Shown: positions 7,638 to 16,310, counted from the stretch's first letter. The stretch is 64,000 nt of DNA from Dyadobacter sp. (GCF_017744695.1 NZ_JAGIAS010000006.1:186001-250000); one strand, 5' to 3'. Translations and numbers: made by a program. Notes: generated by a model not told the origin, from the sequence alone.

Positions 7638-8015
7638 ATGGCACGTATTGCAGGAGTAGACATTCCAGATCGCAAAAGAGGCGAAATCTCATTGACTTAT
7701 ATTTTCGGGATCGGCCGTAGCTCGGCTAAGAAAATCCTCGAAAAGGCAGGTGTTGATTTGAACAAAAAAGTGATCGACTGGACCGACGAAGAGTCTGGTG
7801 CGATCCGTGGGGTTATTGCTGGGGAATTTAAAGTTGAAGGCGCTCTTAAGTCTGAAGTTCAGTTGAGCATTAAGCGTCTTATGGATATCGCTTGTTATCG
7901 TGGTCTCCGTCACCGTAAAGGATTGCCTTTGCGTGGTCAGAGAACGAAAAACAACTCACGTACTCGTAAGGGTAAACGCAAAACTATCGCGAACAAGAAA
8001 AAGGCTACTAAATAA
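7638..8015 (+). CDS. rpsM: 30S ribosomal protein S13
   Basis: A 125-residue protein. It begins MARIAGVDIPDRKRGEISLT and has the helix-two-turn-helix region YIFGIGRSSAKKILEKAGVD, then YRGLRHRKGLPLRGQRTKNN, the S13 signature. The basic tail reaches the subunit interface and tRNAs. It heads the alpha-operon group (S13-S11-S4-RpoA-L17) and lies only five bases after rpmJ. Confidence 0.97.
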   Translation: MARIAGVDIPDRKRGEISLTYIFGIGRSSAKKILEKAGVDLNKKVIDWTDEESGAIRGVIAGEFKVEGALKSEVQLSIKRLMDIACYRGLRHRKGLPLRGQRTKNNSRTRKGKRKTIANKKKATK

Positions 8016-8057
8016 TAAAGTGAGCGGTGGAGCGATCCACAACTTATTCCAAGAGCA

Positions 8058-8453
8058 ATGGCACAGAATAAAAGAAAAGATAAAGCAAAAAAGAGAGTGG
8101 TTGTTGTGGAGCCTGTTGGTCAGGTTCACATCAAAGCTTCTTTCAATAATATCATCATCTCAATTACCAACAGCAACGGACAAGTTATCTCTTGGGGTTC
8201 TGCCGGTAAGATGGGATTCCGTGGTTCTAAGAAGAACACTCCATACGCAGCACAAACTGCTGCACAGAGCGCTGCACAAGTTGCGTTCGACCTCGGAATG
8301 CGTAAAGCTGAGGTTTTCGTAAAAGGACCAGGATCAGGCCGTGAGTCGGCTATCCGTACGATCCAGAATGCAGGTATCGAAGTGACCACTATCCGTGACA
8401 TCACTCCGCTTCCGCACAACGGATGCCGTCCTCCAAAACGTCGTAGAGTATAG
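8058..8453 (+). CDS. rpsK: 30S ribosomal protein S11
   Basis: A 131-residue protein. It has VHIKASFNNIIISITNSNG, then SWGSAGKMGFRGSKKNTPYA, and the conserved end ITPLPHNGCRPPKRRRV. S11 is part of the platform of the small subunit near the Shine-Dalgarno helix. An Asn-Gly after the PxPH motif is the residue pair known to form isoaspartate in the family. Confidence 0.97.
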   Translation: MAQNKRKDKAKKRVVVVEPVGQVHIKASFNNIIISITNSNGQVISWGSAGKMGFRGSKKNTPYAAQTAAQSAAQVAFDLGMRKAEVFVKGPGSGRESAIRTIQNAGIEVTTIRDITPLPHNGCRPPKRRRV

Positions 8454-8463
8454 TAATTAGTTA

Positions 8464-8477
8464 GTACCGCGAGGTAC
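8464..8477 (+). promoter_or_regulatory. GNRA-tetraloop hairpin in the rpsK-rpsD spacer
   Basis: GTACC, loop GCGA, GGTAC form a 5-bp perfect stem capped by a GNRA tetraloop at the start of the 90-base spacer before rpsD. No T-run follows. It may be a processing signal or part of an S4 leader; in E. coli S4 regulates this operon, but at a different position. Role inferred. Confidence 0.35.
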
Positions 8478-8543
8478 CCATTCGTAATTTGGACACTGGG
8501 GTTACAGAATGGTTTTTATCAATTTAGTAAACAAATAGTTTTA

Positions 8544-9149
8544 ATGGCACGTTATACAGGTCCCAAAACCAAAGTCGCAAGACGTTACGGAGAGCCCATC
8601 ATGGGCCCAAGCAAAGCGCTTGCGAAGAAAAATTACCCTCCCGGAATGCACGGAAAGGGTCGTCGGTCAAAGAAGTCGGAGTACGCTCTGCAATTGGCTG
8701 AGAAACAAAAAGTGAAATTCATCTACGGTATCCTCGAAAGACAATTCCGTAGCTTGTTTGAAAAAGCTTCTGTTAAAGCAGGTCTTACAGGTGAGAACCT
8801 TTTGAGATATTGTGAAGCTCGTTTGGATAATACAGTTTACCGTTTGGGTATTGCTCCTACTCGTCGCGCTGCTCGTCAGCTCGTTTCGCACAAGCACATC
8901 CTTGTTGACGGTGAGATCGTAAACATTCCTTCTTATTCATTGCGTCCAGGACAGGTTGTTACCGTTCGCGAGAAATCAAAATCTCTTGAAGCAGTAACTG
9001 ATAGCCTTGCAGGACATAGCGCAAAAGGTTTCAACTGGTTGGAATGGGACGCTCAGCAACTGTCTGGCAAGTTCGTTACATTCCCCGACCGTGAGTCAAT
9101 TCCGGAAAACATCAACGAACAGCTGATCGTTGAGTTGTATTCTAAATAA
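8544..9149 (+). CDS. rpsD: 30S ribosomal protein S4, zinc-free type
   Basis: A 201-residue S4. The N-terminus (MARYTGPKTKVARRYGEP) lacks the four-Cys zinc knuckle of zinc-type S4. The S4 RNA-binding domain is seen in CEARLDNTVYRLGIAPTRRA and ARQLVSHKHILVDGEIVNIP. S4 nucleates 30S assembly and in many bacteria represses its own operon. A strong hairpin plus T-run lies just after it, before rpoA. Confidence 0.96.
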   Translation: MARYTGPKTKVARRYGEPIMGPSKALAKKNYPPGMHGKGRRSKKSEYALQLAEKQKVKFIYGILERQFRSLFEKASVKAGLTGENLLRYCEARLDNTVYRLGIAPTRRAARQLVSHKHILVDGEIVNIPSYSLRPGQVVTVREKSKSLEAVTDSLAGHSAKGFNWLEWDAQQLSGKFVTFPDRESIPENINEQLIVELYSK

Positions 9150-9166
9150 TAATCTTCATATTACAT

Positions 9167-9200
9167 GCACTCCCCGGATATCCGGGGTAGTGCTTTTTTT
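9167..9200 (+). terminator. Intrinsic terminator between rpsD and rpoA
   Basis: A GC-rich near-perfect hairpin (GCACTCCCCGGAT at 9167-9179 paired with ATCCGGGGTAGTGC at 9180-9193) is followed by seven T. It lies inside what is normally one operon. Either it partly attenuates rpoA-rplQ or rpoA has its own promoter in the 83 bases that follow, where only an imperfect -7 element (CAATTTTG, 9214-9221) is visible. Confidence 0.75.
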
Positions 9201-9283
9201 GCTGGCAACAGCACAATTTTGCGATCGCAAAGGTAAGGTAGCGTGATCAACTATCATTTACTACTATAAAAGGAGCAAGGACT

Positions 9284-10273
9284 ATGTCAATATTAGCTTT
9301 CCAAATGCCTGATAAGGTCGTCATGGAGAAAGCAGACGACTTTCACGGGTTGTTTGAGTTTAAGCCTTTAGAGAAAGGATACGGCGTAACCATTGGTAAT
9401 GCGTTGCGTAGGATTCTCCTTTCGTCTTTGGAAGGTTACGCCATCACGAGTGTGAAGTTCCCAGGCGTGCTTCACGAATTTTCTTCTATCGAAGGTATAG
9501 TTGAGGATGTTACGGAAATCATCCTGAACCTGAAAATGGTTCGTTTTAAAAAAGTTTCTGACCTGAGTGAGAGCAGGATCGTTGTAAACCTCAAAAATGT
9601 ATCGGTAATCACTGCCGGCGACATTGGCAAGTTTACAAGCGCATTTGAGGTCCTCAATCCGGATCTGGTCATTTGCCATATAGATGATCAAAAGGAGTTC
9701 GAAATGGAACTTCTCTTGGATAAAGGTAGAGGTTACGTACCGGCAGACGAGCCACGGGCCAATGAGCTTCCGTTCGGCTACATCGCGGTAGACTCCATTT
9801 ATACGCCTATCAAAAATGTGAAATACAGCGTTGAAAACACGCGTGTTGAACAGCGTACCGACTACGAACGTCTTTTGATCGACATTCAGACCGATGGTTC
9901 AATCCACCCGGAAGATGCATTGAAAGGCGCTGCCAATATTCTGATCCAACACTTCATGCTGTTCTCTGATCAAACTATGACGTTTGAGAAGCAGAAAGCT
10001 GAGGAAGACAATCAGGTTGATGAGGAAATGCTGCGTATGAGAAAACTGTTGAAGACTTCATTGTCTGAACTGGATCTTTCAGTACGCGCTTACAACTGTT
10101 TGAAATCTGCGGATGTGAAAACTTTGGGTGACCTGGTAAGACTCGAAATTTCTGATATGATGAAATTCCGGAACTTCGGTAAGAAATCACTCACTGAGTT
10201 GGAGCAACTTGTAGCAGACAAACAGCTCACATTTGGAATGGACGTGTCGAAGTACCGTCTGGACGAGGATTAA
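9284..10273 (+). CDS. rpoA: DNA-directed RNA polymerase subunit alpha
   Basis: A 329-residue protein with both alpha domains. The N-terminal dimerisation domain shows EKGYGVTIGNALRRILLSSL, and the C-terminal domain (from about residue 255) has LSELDLSVRAYNCLKSADVK and MKFRNFGKKSLTELEQ, the DNA/activator-binding helix-hairpin-helix region. It sits between rpsD and rplQ as usual, but behind an internal terminator. Confidence 0.97.
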   Translation: MSILAFQMPDKVVMEKADDFHGLFEFKPLEKGYGVTIGNALRRILLSSLEGYAITSVKFPGVLHEFSSIEGIVEDVTEIILNLKMVRFKKVSDLSESRIVVNLKNVSVITAGDIGKFTSAFEVLNPDLVICHIDDQKEFEMELLLDKGRGYVPADEPRANELPFGYIAVDSIYTPIKNVKYSVENTRVEQRTDYERLLIDIQTDGSIHPEDALKGAANILIQHFMLFSDQTMTFEKQKAEEDNQVDEEMLRMRKLLKTSLSELDLSVRAYNCLKSADVKTLGDLVRLEISDMMKFRNFGKKSLTELEQLVADKQLTFGMDVSKYRLDED

Positions 10274-10345
10274 TTAAATTCCATCATAAGTATGTATTCT
10301 GTAGCGCGCTAACCGCGCCGCTCGAAGCAACTAAACAACAAAACA

Positions 10346-10897
10346 ATGAGACACGGTAAAAAGGACAATCACTTAGGAAGAACCGCATCACACCGCAAGG
10401 CGATGCTTTCAAACATGGCTTCCTCTTTGATCCTTCACAAAAGAATTGAAACAACCCTGGCTAAGGCAAAAGAACTTCGCAAGTTCGTTGAGCCTTTGCT
10501 GACTCGTGCGAAAGAAGATACTACCCATAACAGAAGGGTAGCATTCTCTTACCTGAACGACAAAGAATCTACGAAAGAACTTTTCGGTGTCGTTTCGGAC
10601 AAAATCGCGTCTCGTCCGGGTGGTTACACTCGTATCATCAAACTGGGTAACCGTTTGGGTGACGCGGCTGAAACTGCATTGATCGAGCTGGTTGATTTCA
10701 ACGATGCACTGTTGCTTGCCAATGCCGACAAACCTGCTAAGACTCGTCGTAGCAGAAGAGGTGGCAAGAAAGAAGGAGCTGTTGAAGCTGCTCCTGTTAA
10801 GAAGGAAGATCATCCGATCGTAGCGGAAATTGAGGCTCCTGCCGAAGAAGAAGCTCCGAAAACAGAAGAAACACCAGGCGAAACTGAAAAAGAATAG
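10346..10897 (+). CDS. rplQ: 50S ribosomal protein L17 with acidic C-terminal extension
   Basis: Residues 1 to about 120 are a normal L17: MRHGKKDNHLGRTASHRKAM, then RIETTLAKAKELRKFVEPLL and RPGGYTRIIKLGNRLGDAAE. Most bacterial L17 proteins stop near 116-130 residues; this one has 183, with a tail rich in Glu, Ala, Pro and Lys (for example EAPAEEEAPKTEETPGETEK). Similar tails occur in Bacteroidota. The tail is probably disordered and surface exposed. A terminator follows directly. Confidence 0.95.
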   Translation: MRHGKKDNHLGRTASHRKAMLSNMASSLILHKRIETTLAKAKELRKFVEPLLTRAKEDTTHNRRVAFSYLNDKESTKELFGVVSDKIASRPGGYTRIIKLGNRLGDAAETALIELVDFNDALLLANADKPAKTRRSRRGGKKEGAVEAAPVKKEDHPIVAEIEAPAEEEAPKTEETPGETEKE

Positions 10898-10928
10898 TTT
10901 GGAAATCGGATATTGAAATATAGGAAAA

Positions 10929-10961
10929 GGGTTGAACGGTTCTCGTTTAACCCTTTTTTTT
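10929..10961 (+). terminator. Terminator at the end of the alpha cluster
   Basis: GGGTTGAAC (10929-10937) pairs with GTTTAACCC (10945-10953) with one mismatch, followed by eight T. It ends the ribosomal transcript 31 bases after rplQ. Confidence 0.85.
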
Positions 10962-10974
10962 GAGTGAAAAATTG

Positions 10975-10982
10975 TATTTTTG
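10975..10982 (+). promoter_or_regulatory. Candidate carA promoter (-7 element)
   Basis: TATTTTTG followed by C matches the Bacteroidota -7 consensus TAnnTTTG. It lies directly after the rplQ terminator and about 66 bases before the carA start, so a new transcript here makes sense. No convincing -33 TTTG is at the preferred distance. Confidence 0.5.
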
Positions 10983-11048
10983 CACCAAAATTGATCCGGT
11001 AGTCTCAAAAACATATAAAATAGCCGGGAAATAGATTTAAACCATAAT

Positions 11049-12158
11049 ATGAATCAGAAAAAGGAAGCTCTGTTGTTGCTAGAAGACGGAACAGCATACA
11101 AAGGACTCGCTTTGGGTAAAAGTGGAACCACCGGTGGCGAAATTTGCTTTAATACGGGCATGACCGGCTACCAGGAGATTTACACGGACCCTTCCTATTA
11201 CGGTCAGATCATCGTGAATACCAACTCGCATATCGGTAACTACGGCGTGCAGCTGGAAGACGAGGAGGAATCTGGCTCGGTTAAGATCCGCGGGATGGTT
11301 TGTAACACATTCTCACAGATCTACTCGCGCGACACTGCTGATTTCTCTCTGCAAGAGTATTTCGAAAGAGCAAACATCGTTGGTATCAGCAATGTGGACA
11401 CACGTCACCTCGTGCGCCACGTACGCGAGAAGGGTGTAATGAACGCGATTATCTCTTCCGAGATCCTTGACGAAGTGGAGCTGATGAAGGAATTGAAGAA
11501 AATCCCTTCGATGGACGGATTGGAGCTTTCTTCGGAAGTAACAACTGAGGAGCCCTACTTCATGGGCGACGGGGCTACCGCGAAATTCCGCGTGGCCGTC
11601 ATGGATTATGGTATCAAGAAAAGCATTTTGCTGAACATGACTTCAAGAGGTTGCTACTGCAAGGTTTTCCCCGCGGAAACGCCTTATGAAGAGGTAATGA
11701 AATGGAATCCCGACGGCTTCTTCATCTCGAACGGCCCCGGCGATCCGTCTGCAATGCCATATGCGGTGGAAAACGTTGGACAAATGGTGGAAACTGCCAA
11801 GCCGCTTTTCGGAATTTGCCTTGGCCACCAGTTGCTGGCGCTTTCTAGTGGTATTACTACCTATAAAATGCACCACGGCCACCGCGGTTTGAACCACCCG
11901 GTGAAAAACCTGATCACCGGCCTTTGCGAGATTACTTCACAAAACCATGGTTTCGCGGTGAAGCCGGATGAAATCGAAAGCCACCCGGATATCGAGGTTA
12001 CGCACATTAACCTGAACGATAAGACGATCGAAGGTATCCGCAGAAAGGATTACCCGGCATTCTCGGTGCAGTACCACCCGGAAGCTTCGCCAGGCCCGCA
12101 CGACTCACGTTACTTGTTCGATGAATTCATCAAATTGCTCGAAGCAAGCAAAGCATAA
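11049..12158 (+). CDS. carA: Carbamoyl-phosphate synthase small subunit
   Basis: A 369-residue glutaminase subunit that supplies ammonia to CarB for carbamoyl phosphate, used in arginine and pyrimidine synthesis. The N-terminal CPSase domain has TGMTGYQEIYTDPSYYGQII and RHLVRHVREKG. The class I glutamine amidotransferase domain has the nucleophile in FGICLGHQLLALSSG and the catalytic His-Glu in VQYHPEASPGPHDS. carB is not adjacent in this window. It has its own promoter-like element and a terminator shared with the convergent gene. Confidence 0.96.
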   Translation: MNQKKEALLLLEDGTAYKGLALGKSGTTGGEICFNTGMTGYQEIYTDPSYYGQIIVNTNSHIGNYGVQLEDEEESGSVKIRGMVCNTFSQIYSRDTADFSLQEYFERANIVGISNVDTRHLVRHVREKGVMNAIISSEILDEVELMKELKKIPSMDGLELSSEVTTEEPYFMGDGATAKFRVAVMDYGIKKSILLNMTSRGCYCKVFPAETPYEEVMKWNPDGFFISNGPGDPSAMPYAVENVGQMVETAKPLFGICLGHQLLALSSGITTYKMHHGHRGLNHPVKNLITGLCEITSQNHGFAVKPDEIESHPDIEVTHINLNDKTIEGIRRKDYPAFSVQYHPEASPGPHDSRYLFDEFIKLLEASKA

Positions 12159-12162
12159 AGCA

Positions 12163-12197
12163 AAAAAATCCCTCCACGATATGCGGAGGGATTTTTT
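12163..12197. terminator. Bidirectional terminator between carA and the rhodanese-thioredoxin gene
   Basis: AAAAAATCCCTCC (12163-12175) and GGAGGGATTTTTT (12185-12197) form a perfect 13-bp stem with A and T tracts at its two ends, so it can stop transcription from carA and from the convergent gene ending at 12213. Confidence 0.85.
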
Positions 12198-12212
12198 GTG
12201 GAGTTGCGCCGT

Positions 12213-12914
12213 TTATAGCTGGGCATCCAGCAAAGCGCGGAATTCCTTTTCTTCCATAAAGCCATTCTTGCGGGCAATGAGCTTCCCGTTTTTGTATAAC
12301 AGAAATGCGGGAATTTCTTCAACGCCAAGTTCTTTCACCAGTGTCTTGTTGGGATCGTAAGCGATGGTTTCGATCCGGGCCTTCCCAGCATATTCCTTTT
12401 GCAATTTCGTCACGGTTGGAAGCATTTTCACGCAAGGCGGGCACCATTTGGCATGAATATCGACCAGAACGACTTTTTCGGAGTTTATGATTTTGTTAAA
12501 TTCCGTGGAACTCATGCCCTTTACGCCGGCTTTATTGGCGCCCTCGACGGCCTTGCCCGAAGTATTCCACTTCAGGTAACCGCCTTTCATATCATATACC
12601 TCCTTGAAGCCGTGCTCATGCAATGCAGCAGCGGCTGCGGCGCTCCTTCCGCCGGAAAGGCAGTACACATATACAGGCTTGTTCTTGTCCAGTTTCGCGA
12701 TTTTCGTGTTGAAATCGGGGCTTTTGTAATCGACATTCGCTGCTTTTGCCAAATGGCCTTCGCCGTACTCGTCGGGTGTGCGCACGTCCAGGAGCTGTGC
12801 GTCGCCGGATTTGGCAAGCTGTTTTTCAAATTCGTCCGTAGTAAGCTGTTTCTGAGCTTGTAATGCAAGGGGGAGGCTAAGTAATGCGGTGGTCAGAATG
12901 TGGGTTAATCTCAT
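12213..12914 (-). CDS. Secreted rhodanese-thioredoxin fusion protein
   Basis: A 233-residue protein with an N-terminal signal peptide (MRLTHILTTALLSLPLALQA). Residues about 24-115 form a rhodanese domain with the active-site loop CLSGGRSAAA; residues about 130-230 form a thioredoxin domain with WCPPC. The expected place of action is the periplasm, and the plausible job is thiol/disulfide or sulfur transfer chemistry. Fusions of this kind occur in Bacteroidota, but the substrate is unknown. It stands alone, convergent with carA and divergent from eno. Confidence 0.88.
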   Translation of the reverse strand: MRLTHILTTALLSLPLALQAQKQLTTDEFEKQLAKSGDAQLLDVRTPDEYGEGHLAKAANVDYKSPDFNTKIAKLDKNKPVYVYCLSGGRSAAAAAALHEHGFKEVYDMKGGYLKWNTSGKAVEGANKAGVKGMSSTEFNKIINSEKVVLVDIHAKWCPPCVKMLPTVTKLQKEYAGKARIETIAYDPNKTLVKELGVEEIPAFLLYKNGKLIARKNGFMEEKEFRALLDAQL

Positions 12915-13042
12915 AGTAAATGCTGTGGTTGACTAGCCTGTAAATTTAGCCTAAAATGAATTCGAGTTTATGGATAACGATTTTTTTGCGTTATTTTGTA
13001 CCGTTAACCATATTCCAAATTTAATTAAACCACAAGCTGCAA

Positions 13043-14314
13043 ATGAGTACGATTCAGTCAGTACATGCAAGACAAATTCTGGATTCAAGAGGAAACCCCA
13101 CAATAGAAGTTGATATTCGTACCGAGAATGGTTATCTGGGCCGCGCTGCTGTTCCTTCCGGAGCTTCTACCGGTAAGCACGAGGCAGTTGAGCTTCGCGA
13201 CGACGACAAGAGCGTTTACGTTGGAAAAGGAGTTTTGAAAGCGGTTGAGAATGTAAACGACATCATTTTCCCTGAACTGATCGGTTGCTCTGTATTCGAG
13301 CAGAACCTTATTGATAAAATTATGCTGGAACTGGATGGCACGCCTAACAAAGCGAAGTTGGGCGCGAATGCTATCCTGGGTGTTTCCCTCGCTGCTGCGA
13401 AAGCTGCTGCGCAGGAAGCTAACCTTCCATTGTACCGTTACGTAGGTGGTACCAACGCCAATACCTTGCCGGTACCTATGATGAACATCCTGAACGGCGG
13501 TAGCCACGCGGATAACTCTATCGATTTCCAGGAGTTCATGATCATGCCGGCAAAAGCTGATACATTCTCGCAAGCATTGCGCATGGGTGTTGAGGTCTTC
13601 CATACTCTGAAAACCGTTTTGAAGAGCAAAGGATATTCAACCAACGTAGGTGACGAAGGTGGTTTTGCTCCAAACATCAAATCCAACGAAGAGGCTATTG
13701 AAGTTGTACTTCAGGCCATCGAAAAAGCAGGTTACAAGCCAGGCGAAGAAATCTTCATCGCTATGGATGCTGCTGTTTCCGAATTCTACGAGAACGGTCT
13801 TTACCACTTCAAAAAATCAGACGGCCGCAAGCTGACTTCTGATGAAATGGCTGACTACTGGACCCAGTGGGTTGCTAAATACCCTATCATCTCAATCGAA
13901 GATGGTATGGACGAGGATGACTGGGCTGGCTGGAAAACGCTTACAGACTCTATCGGCAAGAAAACTCAGCTGGTGGGTGACGATTTGTTCGTAACCAACG
14001 TAACCCGTCTGCAACAGGGTATCGAATCACAAATCGCTAATGCGGTATTGGTGAAAGTAAACCAGATCGGTTCTTTGACTGAAACCATCGATACTGTAAA
14101 CCTCGCAAAACGCAACAGCTATAAGAGCATTATGTCGCACCGTTCAGGTGAGACAGAAGATGCAACTATCGCTGACCTTGCGGTTGCATTGAACACAGGC
14201 CAGATCAAAACCGGTTCGGCTTCGCGTTCTGACCGTATGGCGAAATACAACCAGCTTCTCCGTATCGAAGAAGAACTGGGCGAAAGCGCATACTTCCCAG
14301 GATTGAAATTCTAA
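13043..14314 (+). CDS. eno: Enolase
   Basis: A 423-residue enolase that interconverts 2-phosphoglycerate and phosphoenolpyruvate. Visible motifs are VHARQILDSRGNPTIEVD, then VPSGASTGKHEAVELRD, the metal/acid region VGDEGGFAPN and the family signature VLVKVNQIGSLTETID, followed by SHRSGETEDATIADLAV. Length is typical. It is followed by a terminator and then by the FtsB/DivIC-like gene, a pairing seen in many bacteria. Confidence 0.97.
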   Translation: MSTIQSVHARQILDSRGNPTIEVDIRTENGYLGRAAVPSGASTGKHEAVELRDDDKSVYVGKGVLKAVENVNDIIFPELIGCSVFEQNLIDKIMLELDGTPNKAKLGANAILGVSLAAAKAAAQEANLPLYRYVGGTNANTLPVPMMNILNGGSHADNSIDFQEFMIMPAKADTFSQALRMGVEVFHTLKTVLKSKGYSTNVGDEGGFAPNIKSNEEAIEVVLQAIEKAGYKPGEEIFIAMDAAVSEFYENGLYHFKKSDGRKLTSDEMADYWTQWVAKYPIISIEDGMDEDDWAGWKTLTDSIGKKTQLVGDDLFVTNVTRLQQGIESQIANAVLVKVNQIGSLTETIDTVNLAKRNSYKSIMSHRSGETEDATIADLAVALNTGQIKTGSASRSDRMAKYNQLLRIEEELGESAYFPGLKF

Positions 14315-14326
14315 TTCAAACCATAT

Positions 14327-14360
14327 AAGAGCCGGAGCCCAGTGCTCCGGTTCTTGTTTA
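14327..14360 (+). terminator. Terminator after eno
   Basis: AAGAGCCGGAGC (14327-14338) pairs with GCTCCGGTTCTT (14344-14355), 12 bp with one G-U pair, then a short T-rich tail. It covers an alternative upstream ATG (14342) of the next gene, which supports the downstream start at 14375. Confidence 0.75.
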
Positions 14361-14374
14361 AGGGTATTTCAAAT

Positions 14375-14707
14375 ATGAAAAACCACTCATTCTGGTCTCT
14401 GCACACATTAAAGAACTTCTATATTGCCACATTCGTCGTGTGGCTGATATGGATATTGTTCCTCGACAATAACAATATCCGGGTCGTGATGTCGAACCGG
14501 ATGAAAATGAAAGATCTCGAAAAGGAAAAAGCGATTCTCGAAACGAAGATCAAAGAGGTCAAAAAGGAGCGGAATGAGGTTTTCGGAAATCCCAGGATGC
14601 TTGAAAAATGGGCGCGCGAAAAATTTATGATGCGCAAACCCAACGAAGAAGTATATGTGATTGTGGACGAAAACAATCAGCCTGTCGAAAGCAAAAAGGA
14701 AGAGTAA
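14375..14707 (+). CDS. FtsB/DivIC-like septum formation initiator protein
   Basis: A 110-residue bitopic membrane protein. One transmembrane helix (FYIATFVVWLIWILFLD) is followed by a coiled coil (KDLEKEKAILETKIKEVKKE) and then NPRMLEKWAREKFMMRKPNE, the C-terminal signature of FtsB/DivIC proteins. It should join FtsL and FtsQ/DivIB at the division site. I chose ATG 14375 because a longer version would start inside the eno terminator. It directly follows eno and precedes gpmI. Confidence 0.85.
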   Translation: MKNHSFWSLHTLKNFYIATFVVWLIWILFLDNNNIRVVMSNRMKMKDLEKEKAILETKIKEVKKERNEVFGNPRMLEKWAREKFMMRKPNEEVYVIVDENNQPVESKKEE

Positions 14708-14747
14708 GCTGTTACTCTTTTAAATATCATCTTAATTTCAGAATACA

Positions 14748-16280
14748 TTGAGCAAGAAAGTCATCCTCATTATCATGGACGGCTGGGGGATCGCCAAAGT
14801 CGGCGAGGAAAACCGTTCCGCTATTCTGGCGGCAAATACCCCATTCTACGATTCCATTCTTCAAAAATACCCGCATAGCAAACTCGAAGCGAGTGGTCTG
14901 GCAGTAGGCTTACCCGACGGACAAATGGGTAACTCCGAAGTAGGCCACACCAACCTTGGGGCCGGTCGCGTGGTTTACCAGGATCTGGTGAAAATCAACC
15001 TCGCGGTATCCGAAGGCACCCTCGCACACGAGCCCGCGCTCGCACAAGCGCTCGACTACGCGAAGGAGCATGGCAAAAAGCTGCATTTCATTGGGCTAGT
15101 CTCGGACGGCGGTGTACACTCGCATATCGACCATTTGAAAGGCCTTTGCCAAATCGCTGCGGACCGTGGTCTAAGCGATGTGTTCGTTCATGCTTTCACC
15201 GATGGTCGCGATACGGATCCGAAGAGCGGGCTCGGCTTCCTGACCGAGCTGACCGAATCAATGGCGCAAAGCACAGGACGTATCGCCAGCATTACCGGCC
15301 GTTACTACGCAATGGACCGCGATAAGCGCTGGGAGCGCGTGAAATTGGCGTACGACGCCATGGTTCACGGCGAAGGCAAGCACGTACCTGCGGCCGAGGT
15401 TTTGAAAGCGGTACAGGCTTCGTATGAAGAAGGTGTTACCGACGAGTTCATTACGCCGATCATCGCTACCAACGCTGATGGTTCGCCGCTCGCATTGATC
15501 CAGGACGGCGACGTGGTACTATGCTTCAACTTCCGCACCGACCGCGGTCGTGAAATCACCCAGGTGCTTACCCAGCAGGATTTTCACGAGCAGAATATGC
15601 ACAAGCTCAATTTGAAATACATCACCATGACTAACTATGATGATACTTTCAAAGGTGTGGATGTGATTTTTGATAAGGACAATCTGAACAATACCCTTGG
15701 CGAAGTGCTCGAATCGGCTGGTAAGAAGCAGATCCGCATTGCTGAAACCGAGAAATACCCGCACGTGACATTCTTCTTCTCGGGAGGTCGCGAAAAGCCT
15801 TTCGAAGGTGAAAGCCGCCTGCTTTGTCCTTCCCCGAAAGTAGCGACTTACGATTTGCAGCCTGAAATGTCGGCATTCGATATTCGTGATGCGATCGTTC
15901 CTGAGTTGGTGAAAGAAGAAGTTGATTTTGTGTGTCTCAATTTCGCTAACCCTGATATGGTAGGGCATACCGGTGTTTTTGAAGCAGCGGTGAAGGCGTG
16001 CGAGACGGTTGACCAATGCGTACAAGCTGTGGTAACGACCGGTTTGGAGCACGGTTATTCATCGATCATCATCGCCGACCACGGTAACTCGGATTACATG
16101 TCGAATGACGATGGCTCGCCAAACACTGCCCATTCATTGAACCTTGTGCCATGCATTCTCGTCGATAACGAGTATCAAAAGCCAATTCATAATGGAAAGC
16201 TGGCCGATATCGCGCCGACCATTCTGGCATTGATGGGCATTCCGCAACCGGCAGAAATGACGGGGACCAGCATTCTCTAA
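14748..16280 (+). CDS. gpmI: Cofactor-independent phosphoglycerate mutase
   Basis: A 510-residue manganese-dependent enzyme that interconverts 3- and 2-phosphoglycerate, the step before enolase. Motifs: VILIIMDGWGIAK (metal Asp), the catalytic Ser in GQMGNSEVGHTNLGAGRVVY, HSHIDHLKGL, TDGRDTDPKSG, and the C-terminal metal site IIADHGNSDYM with GNPDM-like FANPDMVGHTG. The start is TTG at 14748, since no ATG lies upstream in a sensible place and the protein begins at the conserved SKKVILIIMDG. Clustering with eno puts two successive glycolytic steps side by side. Confidence 0.95.
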   Translation: MSKKVILIIMDGWGIAKVGEENRSAILAANTPFYDSILQKYPHSKLEASGLAVGLPDGQMGNSEVGHTNLGAGRVVYQDLVKINLAVSEGTLAHEPALAQALDYAKEHGKKLHFIGLVSDGGVHSHIDHLKGLCQIAADRGLSDVFVHAFTDGRDTDPKSGLGFLTELTESMAQSTGRIASITGRYYAMDRDKRWERVKLAYDAMVHGEGKHVPAAEVLKAVQASYEEGVTDEFITPIIATNADGSPLALIQDGDVVLCFNFRTDRGREITQVLTQQDFHEQNMHKLNLKYITMTNYDDTFKGVDVIFDKDNLNNTLGEVLESAGKKQIRIAETEKYPHVTFFFSGGREKPFEGESRLLCPSPKVATYDLQPEMSAFDIRDAIVPELVKEEVDFVCLNFANPDMVGHTGVFEAAVKACETVDQCVQAVVTTGLEHGYSSIIIADHGNSDYMSNDDGSPNTAHSLNLVPCILVDNEYQKPIHNGKLADIAPTILALMGIPQPAEMTGTSIL

Positions 16281-16310
16281 AACTTTCAGGCATCGATTGA
16301 TGTTAACCAG

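Noticed and set aside
14342..14374. Upstream ATG of the FtsB/DivIC-like gene
   Set aside because: It falls in the eno terminator stem and would add 11 residues not typical of the family.
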